Origin: an uncultured Collinsella sp.
Lineage (GTDB): Bacteria > Actinomycetota > Coriobacteriia > Coriobacteriales > Coriobacteriaceae
Length of the DNA: 19,010 bases
NCBI GenBank assembly: GCA_902478885.1
Contig: CABSMS010000035.1
Coordinates: 1-19,010 of the forward strand
Direction: 5' to 3'
This document shows, one piece after another, positions 6,811 through 13,847 of this stretch. The position numbers and the translations under genes are program-made. Numbering within the stretch: the first letter of the stretch is position 1; every line of letters begins with the position of its first letter. The notes under the pieces are model-generated. The model was not told the origin of the DNA. It saw only the letters and a list, made by a program, of their open reading frames with translations, and did no database searches.

Positions 6811-7597
6811 GCTCTCGCACGTCAAGAAGACCTTTAACAAGGGCACCGTCACCGAGAAGCGCGCGCTCACCGGCGTCGACCTCACCCTGAATGACGGCGA
6901 CTTTGTAACCGTGATTGGCGGCAACGGCGCCGGCAAGTCCACGCTGCTCAACATGATCGCCGGCGTGTACCCGCTCGATTCGGGCGTTATTGAGCTCGAC
7001 GGCACCGACATCTCGCGCCTGAGCGAGTCGCAGCGCGCCAAGTACCTGGGCCGCGTGTTTCAGGACCCCATGCGCGGTACCGCTGCCGACATGCAGATCG
7101 CCGAGAACCTGGCCCTCGCCAAGCGTCGCGGCCAGCGTCGCGGCCTTTCGTGGGGCGTCACCAAGGCCGAGAAAGATGAGTACGTTGAGCTGCTCAAGCG
7201 CCTGGACCTTGGTCTGGACACGCGTCTCAACGCCAAGGTCGGCCTGCTCTCGGGCGGCCAGCGCCAGGCGCTCACCCTGCTGATGGCCACACTCACCAGG
7301 CCGCGCCTGCTGCTGCTCGACGAGCACACCGCGGCCCTCGACCCCAAGACGGCCTCTAAGGTGCTCAACCTGACCGAGGAGATCGTCGACGAGAACCACC
7401 TGACCACGCTCATGGTCACGCACAACATGAACGACGCCATCCGTCTGGGCAACCGTCTGATCATGATGCACGAAGGCCATGTGATCTACGACGTGGCCGG
7501 TGACGAGAAGAAGTCGCTCACCGTGGCCGACCTGCTGCAGAAGTTCGAGGAGGTCTCGGGAGGCGAGCTCGCCAACGACCGCATGCTGCTAAGCTAA
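6803..7597 (+). CDS. ABC importer ATPase (TrpZ-like, COG1101-type)
   Basis: The 264-residue cytoplasmic ATP-hydrolysing subunit. All nucleotide-binding motifs are intact: Walker A GGNGAGKST at 39-47, Q-loop FQDPMRGTAADMQIAENLAL, signature LSGGQRQALTL, Walker B RLLLLDEHTAALD and H-loop VTHN. The FQDP-x-x-GTA segment and LDEHTAALDPKTA are characteristic of this importer class. ATG 6803 lies inside the end of the permease frame, preceded by GGATGAGG; another in-frame ATG at 6794 is less well placed. The stop codon is already part of the terminator stem that follows. Confidence 0.92.
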   Translation: MLKLSHVKKTFNKGTVTEKRALTGVDLTLNDGDFVTVIGGNGAGKSTLLNMIAGVYPLDSGVIELDGTDISRLSESQRAKYLGRVFQDPMRGTAADMQIAENLALAKRRGQRRGLSWGVTKAEKDEYVELLKRLDLGLDTRLNAKVGLLSGGQRQALTLLMATLTRPRLLLLDEHTAALDPKTASKVLNLTEEIVDENHLTTLMVTHNMNDAIRLGNRLIMMHEGHVIYDVAGDEKKSLTVADLLQKFEEVSGGELANDRMLLS

Positions 7598-7636
7598 AAC
7601 CTGCCAAAAAGGGACAGGTTTATTTTGGCAGGTTTT
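7596..7636 (+). terminator. Terminator of the ABC importer operon
   Basis: A perfect 14-bp stem (AAAACCTGCCAAAA, 7596-7609, with 7623-7636) overlaps the last two bases of the stop codon. The loop carries AGGGACAG, shared with the next hairpin. Confidence 0.85.
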
Positions 7637-7651
7637 ACCTGCGCAAACGTC

Positions 7652-7691
7652 AAAACCGCCGCAAAGGGACAGACACCCTTGCGGCGGTTTT
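7652..7691 (+). terminator. Second terminator-type hairpin, AAAGGGACAG family
   Basis: A 13-bp stem AAAACCGCCGCAA (7652-7664) with TTGCGGCGGTTTT (7679-7691). The loop starts with GGGACAG. It lies only 15 bases after the previous hairpin and has the same layout. Confidence 0.8.
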
Positions 7692-7753
7692 CGCATATTA
7701 TGTCGATAATCCAGCGTCAGCAGGGACCACTGGTTAAGAACTAAGGAACTGCC

Positions 7754-7856
7754 ATGAGAATACCTCTTCCCCGTCTTGCTTGACCGCCGCACTCCTTGCC
7801 GGCGTGCTCGCCGGCGCCCCAACTTACGCCACCGCGGCCACCCCATCTCAAGTTAT
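7754..7856 (+). pseudogene. Remnant of a secreted-protein gene (signal peptide only)
   Basis: ATG 7754, with AAGGA seven bases before it, encodes MRIPLPRLA and then a TGA. Shifting by one base at 7780 continues as LTAALLAGVLAGAPTYATAA and TPSQV. The two pieces together make a textbook signal peptide: basic start, hydrophobic core and an ATA-A cleavage site. Immediately after it comes a complete terminator (7859-7888). The simplest reading is that the mature part of an exported protein gene was deleted, leaving its ribosome site, its frameshifted signal peptide and its terminator. The original protein cannot be named. The rest of the 7598-7931 interval is terminators and a promoter. Confidence 0.65.
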
Positions 7857-7858
7857 CG

Positions 7859-7888
7859 GCCCGTCCGATGTGATCGGACGGGCTTTTT
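7859..7888 (+). terminator. Intrinsic terminator left behind the deleted gene
   Basis: A perfect 11-bp stem GCCCGTCCGAT (7859-7869) with ATCGGACGGGC (7873-7883), a 3-base loop, then five Ts. Confidence 0.95.
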
Positions 7889-7911
7889 GGTGGGTATCAT
7901 GGTTGAATAAT
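7884..7911 (+). promoter_or_regulatory. Possible promoter of the MscS gene, with shared GGTATCATGGTT element
   Basis: TTTTTG (7884-7889) and AATAAT (7906-7911) are 16 bases apart. Between them GGTATCATGGTT (7893-7904) matches 11 of 12 bases of the sequence at 8745-8756 in front of the next gene. The hexamers are weak; the shared element is the stronger sign. Confidence 0.35.
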
Positions 7912-7931
7912 CATTAGGAGGTTTTCCCTAC

Positions 7932-8699
7932 ATGGAATTGTTTGAGCCGATTCTTCATTTCTTTGAGCAACGGTGGGTCCACAACATCATCTGGGCCGTC
8001 ATCTTGGCGATAGGCACCGCCGTCGCCGCCAAGGTCGTATCCAAGACCCTGAACCATCTGCTTAACCGAGACGATAACCCGCTTCCGGCATCGAGTATCT
8101 TCATCAACATCGCGCGCGCCGTCATCTGGATGATTGGCGGCAGCTTTATCCTCGACAACTGTTTTGGCATTAATGCAAACGCCCTCGTCGCCGCTCTTGG
8201 CGTCGGCGGCATCGCCATCTCGCTCGGCTTTCAGGACACGCTGTCAAACCTTATCGGCGGCATGCAGGTGACGTTTATGGGCATCATCAAACCCGGCGAC
8301 AATATCGAGGTCGGCGGCGTATCCGGCGTGGTCCAAGACATCACTTGGCGCCATACAACGATTGAGGATGCCTGTGGACAGACCATCATTGTGCCCAACT
8401 CCAACATCTCCAAGAACACGCTCGTGCATTTGATGCCCTTTGGGCGCGTGGCCGTGCCCGTTGCCGTAAAGGACACGTCTAAGTGGGCTTCCCTTGACGC
8501 GCTGGCAGACGAGCTGACCAGCGCCACCAAGGCCGCCGTGCTTCCCATCTCGGGCTTTGACAAGGAGCCCTATGTGCTCTTTAGCGAGATCGGCGACTTT
8601 GGCATCAAGGGCAAGATCATCTTTATCGTCAGCGACGACAGCACTACTTTCACGGCAGCCGACGCCTGCATCCGCGCCATCGCCCCCATCATCGCCTAA
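7932..8699 (+). CDS. Small-conductance mechanosensitive channel (MscS family)
   Basis: A 255-residue pore protein that would open under membrane tension to release solutes after osmotic downshock. There are three predicted helices, about residues 15-35, 56-77 and 80-105. The last is the pore-lining TM3, ALGVGGIAISLGFQDTLSNL, rich in Gly and Ala as in E. coli MscS. The beta domain follows with GDNIEVGGVSGVVQDITW, then TTIEDACGQTIIVPNSNI, the family's most conserved part, and a short alpha/beta C-terminal domain. Length is near the minimal MscS size. ATG 7932 has AGGAGG ten bases upstream. It is a single-gene unit ended by a hairpin that begins in its stop codon. Confidence 0.9.
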   Translation: MELFEPILHFFEQRWVHNIIWAVILAIGTAVAAKVVSKTLNHLLNRDDNPLPASSIFINIARAVIWMIGGSFILDNCFGINANALVAALGVGGIAISLGFQDTLSNLIGGMQVTFMGIIKPGDNIEVGGVSGVVQDITWRHTTIEDACGQTIIVPNSNISKNTLVHLMPFGRVAVPVAVKDTSKWASLDALADELTSATKAAVLPISGFDKEPYVLFSEIGDFGIKGKIIFIVSDDSTTFTAADACIRAIAPIIA

Positions 8700-8737
8700 A
8701 CCACCGCAAAGGGGACAGGCATCTTTGTAGTGGTTTT
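8698..8737 (+). terminator. Terminator after the MscS gene, AAAGGGGACAG family
   Basis: AAACCACCGCAAAG (8698-8711) pairs with CTTTGTAGTGGTTT (8723-8736), with one mismatch and one G-U pair, then TTTTC. The loop is GGGACAGGCAT. Confidence 0.75.
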
Positions 8738-8762
8738 CATTCGTGGTACCATGGTTCATATC
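8734..8762 (+). promoter_or_regulatory. Possible promoter of the BMP-domain operon
   Basis: TTTTCA (8734-8739) and CATATC (8757-8762) are 17 bases apart, with GGTACCATGGTT between them as at the MscS promoter. The TCGTT/AACGA pairing just downstream (8761-8775) may be incidental. Confidence 0.4.
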
Positions 8763-8792
8763 GTTGTTTAAACGACTAAGGGAGTAGACACC

Positions 8793-10709
8793 ATGGAAGA
8801 GGCCTATCGTCAAGCACGCAAGCGCGGCGAGCAGGGACGCCGTCGCGCCATTAGCCAAAGCGAGCATCCATACCTTACGGACCTCGATAGCTTGGTTGCT
8901 CAGCTCCCCTTAGGTCAGCGAGTGAGCGTCGGCCTGCGGGATATTCCGCTCGAAATGGTCGTCGGCACGGTCACCAAAGGCCGTCAGTCCGCCTTTTCAT
9001 GCAACTTTATGCCCCTGCTGCCGTTTAACACCGAGTTCGCCCGCAAGTGGTCCAACCTCTACGACATCCAGGTAACCGAGGGCTATCGCGACCCCATCAT
9101 CGTCACCGAGTTCATGCATCGGTTCTATGTCCAGGAAGGCAACAAACGCGTCAGTGTCCTCAAATTCCTGGACGCTCCAACGGTTTCGGCCAGGGTCACC
9201 CGTCTCTACCCCGGCACATGGGATTCCGTCGAAAGCCGCCTGTACGGTGAATTCTGCGCGTTTTGGCGCGTCTGCCCCCTATGCGAGATCGAGTTCTCGC
9301 GTGAGGGAAGCTACGAGACGCTCGCCAAGATGCTCGGTCAGAACCTTATCGAAAAATGGCCGCAGAAAAAGGTCGACTACCTGCGCCACACCTTCCTGCT
9401 CTTTAAGCGCGCCTACCTTCGCGCAGGCGGCGACCACCTGGACATTACGCCCGCCGACGCCATGCTCGTCTACCTCAATGTGTACAACCAAGACCGCCTA
9501 CTGGATACGCCGACGGATATCGTCGTAAACCGTCTGTGCAAGATTTGGCGCGAGCTGGTCATTGCCGGCAAAAATGACGAGGACAAGGTCGATCTTGTCG
9601 AAGCGCCGAGCGTCGATGAGGAGGAGTCGCCCGCCAAGTCCACCTCCGGCGTGCTCAACTTCTTTATGGGCAAGACTGTCTATTCGGCGGCCAACCCCCT
9701 GCGTATCGCCTTTATCCATGAGTTCCCCTGTGCGGCGTCGAGCTGGGACAGTCTGCACGACCAAGGACGTCAGTATCTCGATGAGCACTTTGACGGTATC
9801 GTGCGCACCGAGGCGTTCGAGGACTGTCACGATCCGGACGTGTTCTACGCCGCCGTGGAAACGGCTGTCAAACATGGAGACAGCGTCATCTTCTCGACCT
9901 CGCACCGCCTGATGGAATACACGCTCAGAGCTGCCGTTGAGTATCCCCAGGTTCGGTTCCTTAACTGCTCTATCGGCCTTCCCCACCAAAGCGTTCGTTC
10001 GTACTTTGGCAAGATGTACGAGGCCAAGTTCCTCCTGGGCGCCCTTGCCGCCAGCATGGCGGACAACCATCGCATCGGCTACCACGCGTCGGTCTTCGCA
10101 TCCGGCGCGCTCAGCGAGATCAATGCCTTTGCCATCGGCGCCTCGCTGCTCGACCCCCGCGCGCAAATTATCCTCACCTGGGGCGATGTGCCCGCCGGCG
10201 GTCTTGCCGAGGCCATGTGCCGCGAAGGCGTGAGCGTCATGACCGGCGCTGACATGTCAAAGTCGCTCGAAGACCCCACGGCCTACGGACTCCACCGCCT
10301 GGTCGATGGCAAGGTTTCCGGCATCGCCATGCCGGTATGGAACTGGGGCCGTTACTACGAGCTCATCGTTCGCAGCCTTCTGCACGGCACGTGGGACGAG
10401 ACCAGCGATGACAACCAAGTGCGCGCCGTCAACTACTGGTACGGCATGAGCTCCGGCGTTATCGACATCCGTTACGCTCCGGGCCTACCCTACCAGACGC
10501 GCAAACTCGTGCAGTTGCTCCGCAACGGCATTGTCGAGGGATCCATCAACCCCTTTGGCGGCGAGCTCCACAGCCAGAACGGCGTGGTACAGATCGAAGG
10601 CTTCCCTCCGCTGCCGAGCACGCAGATTGTCGAGATGAATTGGCTGGCGGATAACGTGGTAGGCACCATTCCGCAGCTCGACGATGAGCCGAAAGTCCCT
10701 GCCCTATGA
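8793..10709 (+). CDS. Cytoplasmic ParB-like/BMP-domain fusion protein
   Basis: A 638-residue protein of unusual build. There is no signal peptide or lipobox: it starts MEEAYRQARKRGEQGRRR, so it should stay in the cytoplasm. Residues about 85-140 resemble a ParB/sulfiredoxin-like nuclease fold, EGYRDPIIVTEFMHRFYV then EGNKRVSVLKFL (115-126). A helical middle of about 140 residues and an acidic linker (DLVEAPSVDEEESPAK) follow. From about 303 to 560 it matches the BMP/PnrA family (PF02608): IAFIHEFPCAASSWDSLHDQG, cited by its key IAFIHE start, then FLNCSIG, YEAKFLLGALAASMADNHRIG and INAFAIGASL. That family normally binds purine nucleosides outside the cell for ABC importers. Here it is probably an intracellular ligand sensor or enzyme; no function is established. 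AAGGGAG precedes ATG 8793. The stop overlaps the next start (ATGA). Confidence 0.8.
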   Translation: MEEAYRQARKRGEQGRRRAISQSEHPYLTDLDSLVAQLPLGQRVSVGLRDIPLEMVVGTVTKGRQSAFSCNFMPLLPFNTEFARKWSNLYDIQVTEGYRDPIIVTEFMHRFYVQEGNKRVSVLKFLDAPTVSARVTRLYPGTWDSVESRLYGEFCAFWRVCPLCEIEFSREGSYETLAKMLGQNLIEKWPQKKVDYLRHTFLLFKRAYLRAGGDHLDITPADAMLVYLNVYNQDRLLDTPTDIVVNRLCKIWRELVIAGKNDEDKVDLVEAPSVDEEESPAKSTSGVLNFFMGKTVYSAANPLRIAFIHEFPCAASSWDSLHDQGRQYLDEHFDGIVRTEAFEDCHDPDVFYAAVETAVKHGDSVIFSTSHRLMEYTLRAAVEYPQVRFLNCSIGLPHQSVRSYFGKMYEAKFLLGALAASMADNHRIGYHASVFASGALSEINAFAIGASLLDPRAQIILTWGDVPAGGLAEAMCREGVSVMTGADMSKSLEDPTAYGLHRLVDGKVSGIAMPVWNWGRYYELIVRSLLHGTWDETSDDNQVRAVNYWYGMSSGVIDIRYAPGLPYQTRKLVQLLRNGIVEGSINPFGGELHSQNGVVQIEGFPPLPSTQIVEMNWLADNVVGTIPQLDDEPKVPAL

Positions 10710-11416
10710 AAATCCTTGCCATAGCCGATACCGAAGAACGATGCCTTTGGGAGTGCTTTCGCAAGGAACGCTTTGAGGGAGTCGACCTGATTTTGTCCGC
10801 CGGCGATCTGGACCCGGACTATCTTGAGTTTTTGGTTACGGTCATCAACAAGCCGCTCATCTACGTGCGCGGCAATCACGATGATCGCTACGCACGTCAT
10901 GCACCGGGCGGATGTATCTGCGTGGAAGACAGCGTGTACACGTACCGAGGGATTCGCATTGCGGGCCTTGGCGGGTCCATGCGTTATCGCGACGGCGCCA
11001 ACATGTACACCGAACGCGAGATGTCCAAGCGCTTGCGTAAGCTGTCGCGTAAGGTTAGGATGGTCGGCGGGTGCGACATTCTGCTTACCCATGCACCCGC
11101 CGCCGGTATGGGTGATCTGGACGATCTGCCGCATCGAGGGTTTGAGTGCTTTAACACGGCGCTTGAGTCCTGGGGGGCCGACTACATGGTGCATGGGCAT
11201 GTACACCAAAGCTACGGTTACGATTTTCAGCGCAAGCGGCAGCATGTGTGTGGAACGACGATCATCAACGCCTGCGGCTATACGCAGTTTGAGCTCGACC
11301 AGACGCGCTACCCCATCCGTGGCTGGCAGGCAGCCTGGCTCAATTCGCAAACCATGCGCCGCGAGCTCAAACGCCACGATGTCATCGAGTCCTCAACAGC
11401 CAGAACACCCTGGTAA
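10706..11416 (+). CDS. Metallophosphoesterase with altered first metal motif
   Basis: A 236-residue calcineurin-like phosphoesterase, cytoplasmic, hydrolysing some phosphate ester or nucleotide with two bound metals. The motifs are MKILAIADTEE (D8, E10), AGDLDP (D34), GNHDDRY (N57, H58, D59), LLTHAPAAG (H129) and GHVHQSY (H165, H167). In the family the first motif is D-x-H; here the His position is Glu, while the other five are intact. From memory, close relatives in Clostridia carry a similar AD-E-E start, so this may be a subfamily feature, not damage. ATG 10706 overlaps the stop of the BMP gene by four bases and has a poor ribosome site of its own, so it is probably translated by coupling and works with that protein. 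A strong terminator begins two bases after its stop. Confidence 0.85.
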   Translation: MKILAIADTEERCLWECFRKERFEGVDLILSAGDLDPDYLEFLVTVINKPLIYVRGNHDDRYARHAPGGCICVEDSVYTYRGIRIAGLGGSMRYRDGANMYTEREMSKRLRKLSRKVRMVGGCDILLTHAPAAGMGDLDDLPHRGFECFNTALESWGADYMVHGHVHQSYGYDFQRKRQHVCGTTIINACGYTQFELDQTRYPIRGWQAAWLNSQTMRRELKRHDVIESSTARTPW

Positions 11417-11417
11417 C

Positions 11418-11455
11418 CACCACAAAGGGGAGACCGTCCCCTTTGTGGTGCTTTT
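11418..11455 (+). terminator. Terminator of the BMP/phosphoesterase operon
   Basis: A perfect 14-bp stem CACCACAAAGGGGA (11418-11431) with 11437-11450, a 5-base loop and CTTTT after it. It is a member of the AAAGGGG hairpin group. Confidence 0.92.
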
Positions 11456-11466
11456 GACGCGATAGC

Positions 11467-11506
11467 AAGAAACCCGGTCCTGCACAAGGCAGAACCGGGT
11501 TTCTTT
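11467..11506. terminator. Two-way terminator between phosphoesterase and rplA
   Basis: A 12-bp stem AAGAAACCCGGT (11467-11478) with ACCGGGTTTCTT (11494-11505) and an inner TGC/GCA pairing. Both strands end the stem in TTTCTT, so it can stop the converging plus and minus transcripts. Confidence 0.85.
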
Positions 11507-11541
11507 AGCAATGCTTGCTTTGCTCAGGCAGTAACTAGCAG

Positions 11542-12249
11542 TTACTCAGCCAGGAAGTCGCGCTGGACAGCGGGATCGACCTTGACGCCAGGGCCCATGG
11601 TGGAAGACACGGAGATGGACTTGACATACTTGCCCTTAGCAGAAGAGGGCTTGACGCGCAGGATCTCGGTGTACAGGGCAGCGTAGTTCTCGACGAGCTG
11701 CTGCTCAGAGAAGGACTTCTTGCCCAGGGGCACGTGGCAGATGCCGTAACGGTCGGCGCGATACTCAACGCGGCCGGCCTTGAGCTCGGAGACCATCTTG
11801 GCGACGTCCATGGTAACGGTGCCGAGCTTGGGGTTCGGCATGAGGCCACGGGGACCAAGGATCTTACCGATGCGGCCAACCTTGGCCATCATGTTCGGCG
11901 TAGCGATAGCGGCGTCGAAGTTGATCTCGCCCTTCTGAATCTGGGCGACGAGCTCGTCGGAACCGATGATGTCGGCGCCGGCAGCCTCGGCCTCGCGAGC
12001 CTTCTCGCCCTCGGCGAAGACGGCAACACGAACGGTCTTGCCGGTGCCGTGGGGCAGAGAGATGGAACCACGAATGTTCTGGTCAGCCTTACGAGTATCG
12101 ATGCCCAGACGGAAGTGGGCCTCGACGGTCTCGTCGAACTTGGCGGTGTCGAGCTCCTTGATGAGCTTGGCAGCCTGAAGGGGGGTGTAGAGCGTGGCGC
12201 GGTCGATCTTCTCGGCAGCGGCGTTATAGCTCTTACCATGCTTAGCCAT
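11542..12249 (-). CDS. rplA: 50S ribosomal protein L1
   Basis: L1 binds 23S rRNA at the mobile L1 stalk beside the E site, and in many bacteria represses its own operon by binding the mRNA. The 235-residue protein is full length: MAKHGKSYNAAAEKID at the start, central GRIGKILGPRGLMPNPKLGT (the conserved L1 signature) and a usual C-terminal half. ATG 12249 is chosen because AGGAGG lies eight bases upstream; the in-frame ATG at 12255 is only two bases from that site. It is the last gene of the minus-strand cluster, and rplJ/rplL do not follow. Confidence 0.97.
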   Translation of the reverse strand: MAKHGKSYNAAAEKIDRATLYTPLQAAKLIKELDTAKFDETVEAHFRLGIDTRKADQNIRGSISLPHGTGKTVRVAVFAEGEKAREAEAAGADIIGSDELVAQIQKGEINFDAAIATPNMMAKVGRIGKILGPRGLMPNPKLGTVTMDVAKMVSELKAGRVEYRADRYGICHVPLGKKSFSEQQLVENYAALYTEILRVKPSSAKGKYVKSISVSSTMGPGVKVDPAVQRDFLAE

Positions 12250-12322
12250 GTGCATTACCTCCTGTGGTTAAACGGGCTTATGCCCTCCCACATCGTATCG
12301 TGTGCCCTATTGCACACATATA

Positions 12323-12348
12323 ACGGGCGCCCCGGTCGGAGCACCCGT
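12323..12348 (-). promoter_or_regulatory. Hairpin in the rplK-rplA spacer
   Basis: On the minus strand ACGGGTGCTCC pairs over 11 bp (two G-U) with GGGGCGCCCGT around a GACC loop. A smaller GTGTGC/GCACAC hairpin follows. There is no T-run, so it is probably not a full terminator. It may tune rplA expression, act as an RNA processing site, or bind L1; none of these is shown. Confidence 0.5.
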
Positions 12349-12366
12349 CATTACCTAAAGAAATCG

Positions 12367-12795
12367 CTACTCAGCGATGGTGACGCCCATGGAACGGGCG
12401 GTACCGGCGATGATCTTCTTGGCGGCGTCAATGTCGTTGGCATTGAGGTCCGGCATCTTGATCTCGGCGATCTTGGTGAGCTGCTCCTGGGAGAGCTGAC
12501 CGACCTTGTCGGCCTGGGGCTTAGCGGAACCAGACTTGAGGTTCAGCTCCTTCTTGATGAGGTGAGCCGCCGGCGGGGTCTTGGTGATGAAGGAGAAGGA
12601 CTTATCCTCGTAGACAGAGATCTCAACGGGGATGATGTCGCCCTTCTTGTCCTGCGTCTCGGCGTTAAAGGCCTGGCAGAACTGCATGATGTTCACGCCA
12701 GCAGCGCCCAGGGCGGGGCCGACGGGAGGAGCGGGGTTAGCGGCACCAGCAGGAATCTGGAGCTTAATGACGTTGGCAACCTTCTTCTCAGCCAT
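12367..12795 (-). CDS. rplK: 50S ribosomal protein L11
   Basis: L11 forms the base of the GTPase-associated centre on 23S rRNA. The 142-residue protein is full length, with the N-terminal domain VIKLQIPAGAANPAPPVGPA and the C-terminal rRNA-binding domain ending GTARSMGVTIAE. ATG 12795 follows GAAAGGA by six bases; an in-frame ATG at 12801 abuts that site and is unlikely. It lies 120 bases after nusG and 117 before rplA. Confidence 0.97.
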   Translation of the reverse strand: MAEKKVANVIKLQIPAGAANPAPPVGPALGAAGVNIMQFCQAFNAETQDKKGDIIPVEISVYEDKSFSFITKTPPAAHLIKKELNLKSGSAKPQADKVGQLSQEQLTKIAEIKMPDLNANDIDAAKKIIAGTARSMGVTIAE

Positions 12796-12915
12796 GGTCA
12801 TTCCTTTCGAATCACGAGTGTGAAGTACTTGCTATATCGTAAGCACGCACGTGTTAGAAGCACTCCTGAGATGAGCAGTCACAGAAGAAGCACGCTCGCG
12901 CGAACGGACGAAAAC

Positions 12916-13452
12916 TTAAGCGATGACAGCGACCTGGTTAAAGTCGAGCTCAACCGGCGTCTCGCGGCCAAAGATCATCAGCGTGACCTTGAGCTTGCCA
13001 GCCTCGGTGTTAACCTCGGAGACCTTGCCATCAAAGTCGGTAAGCGGACCATCGGTGACGCGGACGGACGTGCCGACCTGAATATCAACCGAGGTGCGCT
13101 TGGGCGAATCGCCCTTACCGGGACGACGAGTCATCTTGTTGTACTCGTCGCGGGAAAGCGGAGCGGGCTTGCCGTTGCCGCCCAGGAAACCGGTGACGCC
13201 AGGCGTGTTACGAACACACGTCCAAGCATCGTCATCCATCTCCATGCGGACCAGGACATAACCCGGGAAGATCTTGGAATCCTTGGTCTCACGCTTGCCA
13301 CCCTCTTTAATCTCGGTGACGCGCTCCATAGGAATCTCGATATCAAAGATACGGTCCTGCATGCCCATAGTCTCGATGCGATGCTCGAGATCGGACTTAA
13401 CGCGGTTCTCGTATCCAGAGTAAGTGTGAACGACGTACCAACGCTTAGACAT
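12916..13452 (-). CDS. nusG: Transcription termination/antitermination factor NusG
   Basis: NusG binds the RNA polymerase clamp to modulate pausing and links transcription to Rho or the ribosome. The 178-residue protein has the NGN domain (MSKRWYVVHTYSGYENRVK, then IFPGYVLVRMEMDDDAW) and a C-terminal KOW domain (GPLTDFDGKVSEVNTEAGKL). Length is normal. ATG 13452 has GAGGGG, inside the end of secE, as its ribosome site. Only three bases separate the two genes, so they are co-translated. Confidence 0.97.
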   Translation of the reverse strand: MSKRWYVVHTYSGYENRVKSDLEHRIETMGMQDRIFDIEIPMERVTEIKEGGKRETKDSKIFPGYVLVRMEMDDDAWTCVRNTPGVTGFLGGNGKPAPLSRDEYNKMTRRPGKGDSPKRTSVDIQVGTSVRVTDGPLTDFDGKVSEVNTEAGKLKVTLMIFGRETPVELDFNQVAVIA

Positions 13453-13455
13453 GGT

Positions 13456-13794
13456 TTAGCCCCTCAATCCAGAGAACAGAGCAAGAGCCTCGCCAAAGCC
13501 AGCATCGAGCAGAGCGATGACGACGCCGACGACGACCAGAGAAGCGCAAACGACAACCGAGTAGTTCACGAGTTCCTTCTTGTCGGGCCACGTGACACGC
13601 TTCATCTCGGACTTGACCGAAGCGAAATACTTCTTGGTGCGGGCGAAGAAACCAGGCTTCTCATTCTTCTTGGACTTCGCAGCCTTCTCGTTCTTCTTGG
13701 CAACGGCCTTCTTGGCCTCAACCTTGGAGTTGGCGGCAGCGTTGTTGGCAGGCGCCTGCTGCTGGGCCTTCTTCTTGTTCTTCTTGTTGGCCAT
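13456..13794 (-). CDS. secE: Preprotein translocase subunit SecE
   Basis: SecE is the clamp subunit of the SecYEG membrane channel. The 112-residue protein has a Lys/Ala/Asn-rich N-terminal extension of about 50 residues, then the amphipathic SecE signature FFARTKKYFASVKSEMKRVT and WPDKKELVNY, and a single membrane helix VVVCASLVVVGVVIALL. The one-helix form is usual in Gram-positives; the long basic extension is common in Actinobacteria. GGAGG precedes ATG 13794. Confidence 0.95.
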   Translation of the reverse strand: MANKKNKKKAQQQAPANNAAANSKVEAKKAVAKKNEKAAKSKKNEKPGFFARTKKYFASVKSEMKRVTWPDKKELVNYSVVVCASLVVVGVVIALLDAGFGEALALFSGLRG

Positions 13795-13817
13795 TTGGGT
13801 TACCTCCGCGCAATGCG

Positions 13818-13847
13818 CTTATACATGAGTAAACCGTAAGCCCCCAA
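13818..13847 (-). promoter_or_regulatory. Possible secE promoter inside a palindrome
   Basis: On the minus strand TTGGGG (13842-13847) and TATAAG (13818-13823) are 18 bases apart. The -35 lies in the middle of the 13834-13861 palindrome, so the palindrome could be an operator. Confidence 0.4.

Noticed and set aside
5824..7041. A 405-codon minus-strand open frame and a second one at 6656-7480
   Set aside because: Both are antisense to the importer permease and ATPase, rich in His/Asp/Gly and without recognisable domains.
11734..13839. A 701-codon plus-strand open frame
   Set aside because: It runs antisense through rplA, rplK, nusG and secE, is composed of Leu/Asp/Gly/Val-rich shadow translation and has no family resemblance.
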